In this document: piece by piece, positions 41,242-49,658 of the stretch | Layout of the letters: each line of letters starts with the position of its first letter | How positions within the stretch are numbered: the stretch's first letter is position 1 | NCBI GenBank assembly: GCA_963703175.1 | Contig: OY969794.1 | Location: forward strand, 2,480,001 to 2,544,000 | Direction: 5' to 3' | DNA from: VRUE01 sp963703175 | Lineage (GTDB): Bacteria > Actinomycetota > Thermoleophilia > Solirubrobacterales > 70-9 | Length of the DNA stretch: 64,000 nucleotides | Program-made: the position numbers and the translations under genes | The notes under the pieces: generated by a model | The model's database searches: none | What the model was told of the DNA's origin: nothing | Seen by the model: the letters and a program-made list of their open reading frames with translations, nothing else

Positions 41242-42393
41242 ATGAACACCCAGCTCACAGGCACGGATCGAGCGCACCTGAGGCGAGCTTTGGAGCTGGC
41301 CGGCGCTGGACGAGGCAGAGTGAGCCCCAATCCTCTGGTCGGAGCGGTCGTCGTGCGTGACGGGGAAGTGATTGGCGAAGGGTTTCATGCTGAATTGGGC
41401 GAGCTGCATGCTGAGCGGGCGGCCTTGGCGGATTGTCTGCAGCGAGGGAAGGATCCGGCTGGGGCGACGATGTACGTGACGCTGGAGCCTTGCGCGCATC
41501 AGGGGCGGCAGCCGCCCTGTGTGGATGCGATTTTGGAGGCCGGGATCGAGCGGGTCGTGATCGCTTCTGACGATCCCAGCGAGAAGGCGTCTGGACGCGG
41601 TCCGGGAATGCTTCGCGATGGCGAAGTAAAAGTTGATTTCGCTGCCGGTGAGGAGGCGACTGCGGCGCGGCTGCTTAATCAACCCTTCCGCAAGCACGCC
41701 CGCACGGGACTGCCGCTGGTCACCCTTAAGCTGGCGATGTCGCTGGACGGGCGGACTGAGACCGCTCCGGGGGACTCGCCCTGGATCAGCAGCACGAAGA
41801 GCCAAGAGCTGGTTCATCGCTGGCGGGCCGAATCCGATGCGATCGCCGTCGGCATCGGCACGGTTCTAGCCGACGACCCCCTGCTGACCGCTCGCGTCCC
41901 TAATGCCCGCCAGCCGATCCGCGTCGTCTTCGACCGCCAGGCGCGTCTACCGCTCGACTCTCAGCTCTTCCAAACGCTCGGCGAGTCTCCGATCCTTGTG
42001 GTCGCGTCGTCGGACGCAGACCCTGACCGGCGCGCCGCTCTACGGGACGCGGGCGCTGAGATCGTCGTTGCCGACGACATCCCCGCTGCGCTCTCAGAGC
42101 TGGGCCGCCGCAGCATCACCAGCCTCTTCCTCGAGGGCGGCCGCACCCTTGCGTCAGCTTTTCTCGCAACGGACGCGATCGACGAATCACGTACCTTCGT
42201 AGCCCCCGTCCTCCTGGGCATCCCTCGCGCGGGTGGCGGCGTAGGGGGGACCTCCCCTGAGGAAGCTTTAGCTACCGGAAGGGGAGGTGGGTCCTCTGCG
42301 CCGACAGGACCCGCGCGCCACAACGCCTTGTCCCATGACATCGAGCAAGTAGGCGACGATGTGCTGATCACGGCTCACCTCAAGGAGTGGTGA
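41242..42393 (+). CDS. ribD: Bifunctional riboflavin deaminase/reductase RibD
   Basis: RibD deaminates and then reduces the pyrimidine intermediate in riboflavin synthesis. The N-terminal deaminase has SPNPLVGAVVV, HAERAAL and EPCAHQGRQPPC (zinc ligands His, Cys, Cys); the reductase has LKLAMSLDGRTET, DAIAVGIGTVLADDP and LFLEGGRTL. The ATG at 41242 fits family length (383 aa). A TTG at 41218 has AAGGAG five bases upstream and would add 8 residues. Near the C-terminus, residues about 329-358 are encoded by an 88-bp palindromic element also found, reversed, in recG. The family-conserved end VGDDVLITAHL follows it, so the protein is probably functional. Confidence 0.94.
   Translation: MNTQLTGTDRAHLRRALELAGAGRGRVSPNPLVGAVVVRDGEVIGEGFHAELGELHAERAALADCLQRGKDPAGATMYVTLEPCAHQGRQPPCVDAILEAGIERVVIASDDPSEKASGRGPGMLRDGEVKVDFAAGEEATAARLLNQPFRKHARTGLPLVTLKLAMSLDGRTETAPGDSPWISSTKSQELVHRWRAESDAIAVGIGTVLADDPLLTARVPNARQPIRVVFDRQARLPLDSQLFQTLGESPILVVASSDADPDRRAALRDAGAEIVVADDIPAALSELGRRSITSLFLEGGRTLASAFLATDAIDESRTFVAPVLLGIPRAGGGVGGTSPEEALATGRGGGSSAPTGPARHNALSHDIEQVGDDVLITAHLKEW
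42228..42315 (-). repeat. Intragenic palindromic element, copy in ribD
   Basis: This 88-bp segment, read on the minus strand, matches 50125-50212 in recG at 81 of 88 positions without gaps. Its ends are CGCGGGT and ACCCGCG. Inside, ACCTCCCCT (42250-42258) pairs perfectly with 42280-42288. The central base of this stem differs from the recG copy, and the opposite arm carries the compensating change. It adds a Gly/Ala/Pro-rich segment to RibD in frame. Confidence 0.92.
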
Positions 42394-42394
42394 G

Positions 42395-43000
42395 ATGTTC
42401 ACCGGACTGATCCAGGACGTGGGCACGGTCGAGGCGCTCGATGCCGGTGCCGAGGGTGCTCGTCTGCGAATCGCTACCTCGCTGGCAGGCGAGATCGAAC
42501 CGGGTGATTCGATCGCCGTCAACGGCGTCTGCCTGACCGCGACGAGCGCCGACGGCGAGGGCTTCGAGACTGAGGCGATGAACCAGACGCTCGATGTAAC
42601 CGCTCTCGGTGGCGTGGAGACGGGAGTCAAGCTGAACCTCGAGCTGGCGATGCGCCCTTCCGATCGGCTCGGCGGCCACATCGTCCAAGGGCATGTCGAC
42701 GGTGTGGGCGAGGTGACCTCGGTCGGCGAGGACGGCTTCGCCAAGCGCCTGCGTGTCGCGCTCGATCGCGACCTGATGCGCTACGTAATCGACAAGGGCT
42801 CGATTACCCTCGACGGCGTCAGCCTCACGGCGGCTGCCGTCGGCGATGATTGGCTCGAGGTCTCGCTGATTCCGGAGACGCTGGAGCGCACGACCTTGGG
42901 CGAAGCTGCGCCTGGGCGCAAGTTGAATGTCGAGTGTGACGTGATCGCAAAGCACGTGGAGCGGTTGATGGCACCATTCGCTGGAAAGGAGCGAACGTGA
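42395..43000 (+). CDS. ribE: Riboflavin synthase, alpha subunit
   Basis: This enzyme dismutates two lumazines to riboflavin. The 201-aa protein is the expected tandem of two lumazine-binding barrels: FTGLIQDVGTVEAL with GDSIAVNGVCLTAT in the first and GGHIVQGHVDGVGEV with KGSITLDGVSLTAAAV in the second. AAGGAG at 42382-42387 precedes the ATG. Gene order is ribD-ribE-ribBA-ribH, the common actinobacterial operon. Confidence 0.96.
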   Translation: MFTGLIQDVGTVEALDAGAEGARLRIATSLAGEIEPGDSIAVNGVCLTATSADGEGFETEAMNQTLDVTALGGVETGVKLNLELAMRPSDRLGGHIVQGHVDGVGEVTSVGEDGFAKRLRVALDRDLMRYVIDKGSITLDGVSLTAAAVGDDWLEVSLIPETLERTTLGEAAPGRKLNVECDVIAKHVERLMAPFAGKERT

Positions 43001-44316
43001 GCCCGGAGACGCAAAGACAAGAGGGGTCAGAGAGAGCGGTGGGCGAGAGCTCGTTCTCGACGATTGAGGAAGCGATCGAGGAGATCCGCCGCGGCCGCAT
43101 GGTCGTCGTCTGCGACGGCGAGGACCGCGAGAACGAGGGCGACCTGGTGATGGCGGCGCAGTTCGCCACCCCCGAGGCGGTCAACTTCATGGCCAAGGAG
43201 GCGCGTGGGCTGATCTGCCTGGCGTTGACTGCGGAACGCTGCGAACGGCTCGGCCTCAACCTGATGGCGGCGAAGAACGAGGCGCCGCTGCAGACCGCTT
43301 TCACCGTGACGATCGAGGCCGCGGGCGGCGTCAGCACCGGCATCTCCGCTCACGACCGCGCCCACACGATCCAGGTCGCGATCGACTCCAACTCGGGACC
43401 GCGCGACATCGTCGTCCCCGGCCACATGTTCCCGCTGCGCGCCAAAGAGGGTGGAGTGCTGGAGCGCACCGGCCACACTGAGGCCAGCGTCGACCTGGCC
43501 CGCCTCGCCGGTCTCACTCCTGCCGGGGTGATCTGCGAGGTGATGAACGACGACGGCACGATGGCCCGCGTCCCAGACTTGATCCCGTACTGCGCTAAGC
43601 ACGGCTTGAAGATGATCACGGTCGCCGAGCTGATCAGTTACCGACGCCGGACCGAGAAGCTGGTCGAGCGGGTTGTTGACACCGGCCTGCCGACGGCCTT
43701 TGGTGACTTCACCGCGGTCGGCTACCGCTCACTGGTCGACGACAAACACCACGTGGCGATGGTCAAGGGCGAGGTTGATGGGGCTGAGGACGTGCTGGTC
43801 CGTGTCCACAGCGAGTGTCTAACCGGCGACGTCTTCCACAGCATGCGCTGCGACTGCGGCGAACAGCTGGCGTCAGCTTTGGCGATGATCGAGGAGGAGG
43901 GCCAGGGCGTGCTCCTCTATCTCTCCCAGGAGGGTCGCGGGATTGGCCTGCTCAACAAGCTGCGTGCCTACAAACTCCAGGAGGAGGGCGCCGACACGGT
44001 CGAGGCCAACCTCAAGCTGGGTCTGCCGGCCGACCTGCGCGACTACGGCATCGGCGCCCAGATCCTCGGTGACCTCGGCCTGACCAGCATCCGCATTCTC
44101 ACCAACAACCCCAAAAAGATCGTCGGCCTCGAGGGCTACGGCCTCTCGGTCAGCGAGCAGGTGCCGATCGAATCGGCTCCCAACACCCACAACGAGGACT
44201 ACCTGCGGGCCAAGCGCGACAAGATGGGCCACACGCTGCATCACCAGGGCCTCGCCCTCGACGAGGAGATGATCCACGACGAGGAGGAGCGCGACGCCGG
44301 GAGTGCCGGTGGCTGA
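42997..44316 (+). CDS. ribBA: Bifunctional DHBP synthase / GTP cyclohydrolase II
   Basis: RibBA makes both riboflavin precursors. The N-terminal RibB domain has VVVCDGEDRENEGDLVMAAQ, GLICLALTAERCERL, and GHTEASVDLARLAGL; the C-terminal RibA domain has RVHSECLTGDVFHSMRCDCGEQL with the zinc cysteines, LYLSQEGRGIGLLNKLRAY and DYGIGAQILGDLGL. The total of 439 aa is typical. About 20 non-conserved residues precede the RibB domain. GTG 42997 overlaps the ribE stop. Confidence 0.97.
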   Translation: MSPETQRQEGSERAVGESSFSTIEEAIEEIRRGRMVVVCDGEDRENEGDLVMAAQFATPEAVNFMAKEARGLICLALTAERCERLGLNLMAAKNEAPLQTAFTVTIEAAGGVSTGISAHDRAHTIQVAIDSNSGPRDIVVPGHMFPLRAKEGGVLERTGHTEASVDLARLAGLTPAGVICEVMNDDGTMARVPDLIPYCAKHGLKMITVAELISYRRRTEKLVERVVDTGLPTAFGDFTAVGYRSLVDDKHHVAMVKGEVDGAEDVLVRVHSECLTGDVFHSMRCDCGEQLASALAMIEEEGQGVLLYLSQEGRGIGLLNKLRAYKLQEEGADTVEANLKLGLPADLRDYGIGAQILGDLGLTSIRILTNNPKKIVGLEGYGLSVSEQVPIESAPNTHNEDYLRAKRDKMGHTLHHQGLALDEEMIHDEEERDAGSAGG

Positions 44317-44827
44317 GCCCGGGGCGTTCCTGGAGACGTTCGACGAGGGCGAGCGTTCGATCCTCTCCTCGCTCAGCTTCGCCGTTTGTGTTGGCCGCTT
44401 CTACGAGGATCTGGCGGTCCGCATGCTCAGCGGCGCCCGCGAAGGCTTCGAGCTGGCCGGCGTACCTGCTTCGGCAGTGATCGAGGTCTCGGTCCCTGGC
44501 GCCTACGAGTTGCCTTTTGCCGCCAAGTTGCACGCGACGACTGATCGCTATGCGGGGGTGGCCTGCCTCGGTGTCGTCATCCGCGGCGAGACCGACCACT
44601 ACGACTTTGTCTGCGCCGAGGCCGCCCGCGGCATCCAGGGCGTGCAACTGGAGACCGGCGTGCCCTGCGCCTTCGGCGTGATCACCTGCGACACGATGGA
44701 GCAAGCGATCGCCCGTGCCAACGGCGACAAGCGCGACCAGGGTCGCAACGCCGCGCTGACCGTCGCCCGCATGGCCCTGCACAAACGGGCGATCAACCCC
44801 TACCGCTGGCAGGGCCGCGACGGCTGA
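44303..44827 (+). CDS. ribH: 6,7-dimethyl-8-ribityllumazine synthase
   Basis: RibH condenses DHBP with the RibD product; 60-mers or pentamers form in the cytoplasm. The 174-aa protein has AVCVGRFYEDLAVRMLSGA, VSVPGAYELPFAAKL, GVVIRGETDHYDFVC and FGVITCDTMEQAIAR. GTG 44303 lies inside the end of ribBA (14-bp overlap); GTG 44309 is an equal alternative. It completes the rib operon. No FMN riboswitch is evident upstream of ribD. Confidence 0.95.
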   Translation: MPVAEPGAFLETFDEGERSILSSLSFAVCVGRFYEDLAVRMLSGAREGFELAGVPASAVIEVSVPGAYELPFAAKLHATTDRYAGVACLGVVIRGETDHYDFVCAEAARGIQGVQLETGVPCAFGVITCDTMEQAIARANGDKRDQGRNAALTVARMALHKRAINPYRWQGRDG

Positions 44828-44837
44828 CGGCTACCTG

Positions 44838-44843
44838 TACCAT
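44838..44843 (+). promoter_or_regulatory. -10 box of rpmB
   Basis: TACCAT, 10 nt before ATG 44854. The identical hexamer precedes rpmF at a spacing of 9. Confidence 0.55.
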
Positions 44844-44853
44844 CCACGACCCG

Positions 44854-45045
44854 ATGGCCAAGGTATGCCACAGCTGCGGCAAGGGACCGGCGTTCGGCCA
44901 GTCCCGAAGCCACTCGATGGTCGCCACCAAGCGGCGCTTCGATCCGAACCTGCAGAAGGTTCGGATCCAGGAGAACGGCCGCAAGCTGCGCACCTATGTA
45001 TGCACCCGCTGCCTCAAGGCCAACAAGGTCACCAAGGCCGCCTGA
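44854..45045 (+). CDS. rpmB: 50S ribosomal protein L28
   Basis: L28 (63 aa) is complete: AKVCHSCGKGP, SHSMVATKRRFDPNLQKVR, and YVCTRCLKANKV. The CxxC...CxxC pairs show that it is the zinc-binding (C+) form. It stands alone, with a -10 box 10 nt upstream and a nested palindrome downstream that may end transcription. Confidence 0.97.
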   Translation: MAKVCHSCGKGPAFGQSRSHSMVATKRRFDPNLQKVRIQENGRKLRTYVCTRCLKANKVTKAA

Positions 45046-45051
45046 CACGGC

Positions 45052-45117
45052 GCGAGGACGCGCCGTCGGCTCCGCGCCGTGCGGAGCACTGTCGCTCCGC
45101 CGCCGACGCGCCCTCGC
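45052..45117 (+). repeat. Nested palindrome downstream of rpmB
   Basis: The outer arms 45052-45070 and 45102-45117 pair apart from a 3-nt bulge and one mismatch. An inner perfect 7-bp stem GCGGAGC (45081-45087) pairs with 45094-45100. It lies between convergent genes and may act as a bidirectional terminator, though no T-run follows. Confidence 0.65.
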
Positions 45118-45148
45118 TTGGTCAGTCGGCCTTGGCTTGTCGCACGCG

Positions 45149-45412
45149 CTAGCGCGGATCGGCACCGTAGGCAATGGAGCGGTGACGAATGGCGGCAACA
45201 CGGATGGTCTGCTCGCCATCGGTTAGCTGGTAGAGGATCCGATAGGCGCCGACCCGCAGCGAGTACAAACCGCGCAATTTGCCTCGAAGCGCGTGACCGG
45301 CTTGCGGTTCGCGCTCCAGCAACCCCAGTGCGTCCTCGATCGCGTCGATCAGCAGCCAGTTAAGTTCGAGCAGCTCCCGCCGTGCGCGACGGGCAAGAAC
45401 GAGCCGTGCCAA
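45149..45412 (-). CDS. RelE/ParE-family toxin
   Basis: The 87-aa product has the RelE fold pattern: LVLARRARRELLELNWLLIDAI, LEREPQAGHALRGKLRGLYSLRVGAYRILYQL in pieces, and IRVAAIRHRSIAYG at the C-terminus, where the HR(S)xxY residues lie in mRNA-cleaving RelE toxins. The start is TTG 45412, three bases after the antitoxin stop. Such toxins cut mRNA at the ribosome; the antitoxin neutralises them. Confidence 0.88.
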   Translation of the reverse strand: MARLVLARRARRELLELNWLLIDAIEDALGLLEREPQAGHALRGKLRGLYSLRVGAYRILYQLTDGEQTIRVAAIRHRSIAYGADPR

Positions 45413-45415
45413 CGA

Positions 45416-45703
45416 TCAGCCGGCGGCAGCCCGACGCTCGGCAAGCTCGCTGCGAAGCTCCGTGAGGGTGACCGTTTCGCCACGCTCTATCTCGGCGAGA
45501 CCGGTCTCCAGAGCGGCGAGAGCGTCGGGGTCGGAGAGAATCTCGGCGGTCTCCTCTAGAGCCTCATACTCATCAATCGGAACCAAAGCTGCGGCTGGAG
45601 CGCCGTTACGGGTCACCAGGACGTGATCGCGCCGATCGCTGACATCATCGAGCAGGCTGCTGAGGTTGCTACGTAGCTCACGCACAGGGACAGTCTTCGC
45701 CAT
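45416..45703 (-). CDS. Phd/YefM-family antitoxin
   Basis: The 95-aa antitoxin has the Phd/YefM DNA-binding N-terminus (KTVPVRELRSNLSSLLDDV, then HVLVTRNGAPAAALVPIDEYEAL) and a C-terminal toxin-binding helix region. The ATG at 45703 is preferred to in-frame ATGs at 45718 and 45778. It has a TACACT box 6 nt upstream and an operator palindrome just beyond, so the longer starts would place the operator inside the gene. Confidence 0.88.
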   Translation of the reverse strand: MAKTVPVRELRSNLSSLLDDVSDRRDHVLVTRNGAPAAALVPIDEYEALEETAEILSDPDALAALETGLAEIERGETVTLTELRSELAERRAAAG

Positions 45704-45709
45704 TAACTT

Positions 45710-45715
45710 AGTGTA
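45710..45715 (-). promoter_or_regulatory. -10 box of the toxin-antitoxin operon
   Basis: On the minus strand TACACT lies 6 nt before the antitoxin ATG; five of its six bases lie within the adjacent palindrome. Confidence 0.6.
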
Positions 45716-45730
45716 CATGATCGTGTACAC
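45711..45730. promoter_or_regulatory. Autoregulatory operator of the toxin-antitoxin operon
   Basis: GTGTACATGATCGTGTACAC is a 20-bp palindrome with a single mismatched pair. It covers most of the -10 box, the expected place for antitoxin binding and repression. Confidence 0.65.
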
Positions 45731-45764
45731 AACTTGGGAGAAAGGCCCTAGCGTCCCTCGTCCC

Positions 45765-47948
45765 TCAGGCGCTCTCAACGACGGGATGCTCGCCCGTCGG
45801 ACTTGGATCGCCCTCGGCGGGCTCTACATGTAGGCGGGGCAGGATCCGGTCGAGCCAGGCCGGCAGCCACCAGGCGCGTTTGCCGATTAGCTGCATTACC
45901 GCTGGCACCAAGACCGAGCGGATGATCACGGCGTCGATGAAGACTGCGGAGGCGAGGCCAAGGCCGAAGAGTTTGATGATGCGGTCTTCGCCGATCATGA
46001 AGGAGGCGAAGACGGTGACCATGATCGCTGCCGCGGCCGTGATCACGCGTCCGGTCAGGGCCAGGCCCCTAGTGACGGAAAGGGTCGCGTCATGACTGTG
46101 CTCCCACTCCTCGTGGATCCGTGACATCAGGAAGACCTCGTAGTCCATCGAGAGGCCGAAGACGATCGCGAAGAGGAAGACGGGGAAGAAGGAGATGATC
46201 GGACCGGTCCCGTCGACGCCGATGATGCTCGCGCCCCAGCCCCACTGGAAGACGGCGACGATCAGGCCGAAGGCGGCGCCGATGCTGAGTAGGTTCATCA
46301 CCATTGCCTTCAGCGGCACCAGCAGCGAGCGGAAGACGATCATCAGCAGCAGTGCCGAGAGCAGTACGACGACCCCGATGAAGAGCGGCAGCTTTTCGGA
46401 GATCGCGTCGCCGAAGTCCTCGAAGATCGCGGTGATGCCGCCGACGTGGAGCCGAGCGCCGGTTTTCTGCTCGATCGGTGGCAGGACGTCGCCGCGAATG
46501 TGGTCGAGCAGCGCGGTCGTGTCGGCGCTCTGCGGCGAGGTCGTCGGGTAGAGCTGGAAGACGCCGGTGTTCATTGCCGGATTGAGCGTGATCGAGGTGA
46601 CTTTCGCCACCCCTTCTTCGTTTTCAAGCTTCTTGTGCAGAATGCGCAGCGCCGCGTCTTCGCCCTTGGCCGGCAGTGCGGCGACCATCGCAAAAGGCCC
46701 GTTGAAGCCTGGTCCGAAGCCTTCGGCCAGCAGGTCGTACGCTTCGCGCGTGGATGAGCCGGCGGGGTCCGTGCCGGCGTCGTTGGAGCCGAGCCGCAGT
46801 GAGAGGGTCGGGATGCAGAGGGCAATCAGCAGCGCACCCGAGAGGAACGCCGAAAGAACGGGCCGTCGCTGGATCTCACGGCTCCAGCGGAACCAGCGCG
46901 TGTCTTCGGCCGTGGACGGCTCCCGTCTGCCCAGCCCGGGAATGCGCAGCCGGTCGACGCGACGGCCGGCGATCGTCAGCAGCGCCGGCAGCAGGGTCAG
47001 GGCGGCGATCATCGTGAACAGGACCGCTATGGCGGCTGCCATAGCCACGCCATAGAGGAAGCTGATGCCGAGCAGCAGCATCCCCATCAGCGAGATGATC
47101 ACGGTGACGCCGGCGAAGAGCACCGCCCGACCAGCGGTGTCAACTGCAGCGATGGCCGCTGCGCGCGGCTCCAGCCCCTCGTCGAGCCCGTTACGGAAGC
47201 GGGTGAGAATAAAGAGTGCGTAATCGATGCCGACGCCGAGGCCGATCATCGCCGCAAGTTGCGGCGCGAACTCGGCCGTATCGAAGACGTGGGTGCCGAG
47301 CGTGACCACGCTGAGGCCGACGCCGAGGGCGAACAGCGCCGTGAGCAGCGGCAGGCCCATTGCCACAACAGAGCCGAAGGTCAGCAGCAGGATCACGACG
47401 GCGGCGAGCAGCCCGATCGCGAACGAGGAATCGCCTTCTTCTTCGGAGCGGACTTCCTCGATCGGCGCTCCGCCCACCTCCACCTGGAGGCCATCGCTGT
47501 CCGCGTCGCGGCCGATCGCGACGAGCTTCTTGATGTCGTCCTTTTCGAGTTTGTCGGTCGTGACGTCGTACTGGACCGTCGCGTAGGCGATTTCGCCGTC
47601 CTTGCTGATCGCGGCGGCGCCGCCGGAGACGTAGGGGCTGGCCACTTCGCTGACATGTGGCAGCTTTTCCGCTTCGGCGAAAACGCCCTCCATCTTCTTC
47701 CTCACAGTCGCGGAGTCGGCTCCGGCCGGTGCCTTGTAGACGATTTCCGCGGTGACTCCTGACTGCTGCGGGAAACGCTGTTCCAGCAGGTCGAAGGCTT
47801 CTTGGGAATCAGAAGACGGCAGCTTGAATTCTTCGGTGAAGTCCGAGCCGACCGAGCCGGAAACCATCCCGACCACCACTAGGGCGGCGATCCAGCCGAG
47901 GATGACCGTCTTGCGGTGCCCGGTGGTCCAAGTGGCGAAGCGTCTCAT
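45765..47948 (-). CDS. MMPL/RND-family membrane transporter
   Basis: The 727-aa protein has the RND duplication: one N-terminal helix (KTVILGWIAALVVVGMVSG), a large extracytoplasmic loop, helices 2-6 with GLGVGIDYALFILTRFRNGL, then a second loop and helices with FGLSMDYEVFLMSRIHEEW. The GxxxDY and FGLSMDYEVF motifs are typical of MMPL lipid exporters and actinobacterial drug/lipid RND proteins. The ATG at 47948 is chosen because the family begins there; ATGs further upstream (48083) lie within the divergent gene. It is divergent from fakA. Cargo unknown. Confidence 0.92.
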   Translation of the reverse strand: MRRFATWTTGHRKTVILGWIAALVVVGMVSGSVGSDFTEEFKLPSSDSQEAFDLLEQRFPQQSGVTAEIVYKAPAGADSATVRKKMEGVFAEAEKLPHVSEVASPYVSGGAAAISKDGEIAYATVQYDVTTDKLEKDDIKKLVAIGRDADSDGLQVEVGGAPIEEVRSEEEGDSSFAIGLLAAVVILLLTFGSVVAMGLPLLTALFALGVGLSVVTLGTHVFDTAEFAPQLAAMIGLGVGIDYALFILTRFRNGLDEGLEPRAAAIAAVDTAGRAVLFAGVTVIISLMGMLLLGISFLYGVAMAAAIAVLFTMIAALTLLPALLTIAGRRVDRLRIPGLGRREPSTAEDTRWFRWSREIQRRPVLSAFLSGALLIALCIPTLSLRLGSNDAGTDPAGSSTREAYDLLAEGFGPGFNGPFAMVAALPAKGEDAALRILHKKLENEEGVAKVTSITLNPAMNTGVFQLYPTTSPQSADTTALLDHIRGDVLPPIEQKTGARLHVGGITAIFEDFGDAISEKLPLFIGVVVLLSALLLMIVFRSLLVPLKAMVMNLLSIGAAFGLIVAVFQWGWGASIIGVDGTGPIISFFPVFLFAIVFGLSMDYEVFLMSRIHEEWEHSHDATLSVTRGLALTGRVITAAAAIMVTVFASFMIGEDRIIKLFGLGLASAVFIDAVIIRSVLVPAVMQLIGKRAWWLPAWLDRILPRLHVEPAEGDPSPTGEHPVVESA

Positions 47949-48013
47949 CGAGCGTCGCACCGTAGCGAACACCGTCGGTCGGCTCCATGGGGGGCGCATC
48001 CGGCGGTGGCAGC

Positions 48014-48019
48014 TAGATT
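48014..48019 (+). promoter_or_regulatory. -10 box of fakA (leaderless type)
   Basis: TAGATT, exactly 7 nt before ATG 48027, in the short divergent spacer with the MMPL gene. Confidence 0.65.
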
Positions 48020-48026
48020 TCGAGCG

Positions 48027-49658
48027 ATGCCCGATCCCTCGATCGCGCGCTTCCGGCGCGTAGTCACGTCTGCATATGCCCATCTGGAGGAGCGCCGCCA
48101 GGAGGTCAACGACCTCAACGTTTTTCCGGTTGCCGATGGCGATACCGGCGACAACATGGCGATGACGATGCGGGCGGTGATGGAGGAGCTCGACCGGCTC
48201 GACGGACTCGAGGTCGACGAGGTCGGCCGCACCGAGCTGGTGCAGGCGTTGGCCCGGGCGGCGCTGATGGGGGCGCGCGGCAACTCGGGCGTGATTCTCA
48301 GCCAGATCGTCCGCGGCGCCGCCGAGGAGCTGGCGAGCCGGCCGGGCGAGCTGGTCGACCCAGTCCTCGTCGCCTCAGCCTTTGCCAGTGCTGCCGACGC
48401 TGCTTATGCCTCGGTGCGCGACCCCGCCGAGGGGACGATGCTGACCGTCTTCCGCGAGATGGCCCACTCGATCGCCCGCCAGCTCGCCCACCTGGAGGCA
48501 GACAAGCAGCGCCTCGGCAAAGGGGTCAGCGACGAGCAGCAGGACGCCGTCCTCGCCGAGGTCCTCGAGCAGGCGATCGCCGACGGCCAACGGGCGGTCG
48601 AGCGCACTCCGGAGCAGCTCGAGGTGTTGCGCGAATCGGGGGTAGTCGACGCCGGGGGGTATGGGCTCGTTCTGATCCTTGCGGGCGTGGTTGCCGGTCT
48701 GCGTGGGGACGCCGCCCCGGCGCCGGAGGTCGCCCATCACGATGCGCCGCCGCTTAGCCGCCCTCACCATGAGGACAGCCGCTACCGCTACTGCACCAAC
48801 TTCATCGTCTCCGGCAGCGGCCTCACCGCGCGCGACTTCCTGCCGCGCCTCGAGGGCCTCGGCGATTCGGTCCTCGTGGTCGGCGACGAGGTCACGCTCA
48901 AGGTCCACGTCCACACCGATGAGCCCGAAGGCGCGGTTGCGCTGTTCGAGGGCGCCGGCCGGGTTACCAACCTCGATGTCGCTGACATGCGCGAGCAGAT
49001 CGCCGAGCGGAGGGCACGGCTCCAAGGCGAGCGCACGGGGGTCCTGGCCGTTGCGGCAGGCGACGGCCTGGAGCGGCTCTTCGCTGAGCTTGGTGCACAC
49101 GTGGTGCCCGGCGGCGAGACGCTCAACCCGTCTACCTACGAGCTGCTGGCCGGAATCCACGCGGTGCCGGCCGAGGAAGTTCTCGTCCTGCCTAGTTCCT
49201 CGAACGTGATCATGGCCGCCGAGCGCGCCTGCGACCTCTCTGAGAAGCCGGCGCGGGTCATCCGCGCGACCTCGCAGCAGGCTGGCCTCCTGGCTTTGAT
49301 CGAACTCGATCCAAGGGCGTCCGGCGAGGAGAATGCTGGCCGACTGGGGGAAGCTCTGGGTGGAATCGTCTCTGGAGGAGTCGCCCCGGCTGCCCGAGAC
49401 GACGCCCAAGGCCGCTTCCGCAAAGGCGACGCGGTCGGTTTCGTTGGCGAGGAGATCGTCGCCTGGGGCGGCGCCGGCTCGACCCTGGCGACAACGATCG
49501 AGCGGCTTGCAACCGAGGCCGAGATCGTCACCGTGCTCGCCGGTCAGGACGCACCCATATCCCTCGACGAGATCGATACCCACGTGCCCGACGGCGTGGA
49601 GATCGAGACGCACGAGGGAGGTCAGCCGAGCTGGTGGTGGCTGCTAGCGGCCCAGTAG
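48027..49658 (+). CDS. fakA: DAK2/DhaL-domain kinase, FakA (YloV) family
   Basis: FakA-type kinases phosphorylate fatty acids bound to FakB proteins; this 543-aa protein has their layout. The N-terminal DhaL domain shows NDLNVFPVADGDTGDNMAMTM with the Mg/ADP aspartates, RGNSGVILSQIVRG and DAAYASV. A middle domain (YRYCTNFIVSG) and a C-terminal DegV-like domain follow (VLAVAAGDGLERLFAELGA, ATSQQAGLLALIELDP). No fakB lies nearby. Position directly before recG, with overlap, matches the yloV-recG linkage common in Gram-positives. Confidence 0.9.
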   Translation: MPDPSIARFRRVVTSAYAHLEERRQEVNDLNVFPVADGDTGDNMAMTMRAVMEELDRLDGLEVDEVGRTELVQALARAALMGARGNSGVILSQIVRGAAEELASRPGELVDPVLVASAFASAADAAYASVRDPAEGTMLTVFREMAHSIARQLAHLEADKQRLGKGVSDEQQDAVLAEVLEQAIADGQRAVERTPEQLEVLRESGVVDAGGYGLVLILAGVVAGLRGDAAPAPEVAHHDAPPLSRPHHEDSRYRYCTNFIVSGSGLTARDFLPRLEGLGDSVLVVGDEVTLKVHVHTDEPEGAVALFEGAGRVTNLDVADMREQIAERRARLQGERTGVLAVAAGDGLERLFAELGAHVVPGGETLNPSTYELLAGIHAVPAEEVLVLPSSSNVIMAAERACDLSEKPARVIRATSQQAGLLALIELDPRASGEENAGRLGEALGGIVSGGVAPAARDDAQGRFRKGDAVGFVGEEIVAWGGAGSTLATTIERLATEAEIVTVLAGQDAPISLDEIDTHVPDGVEIETHEGGQPSWWWLLAAQ

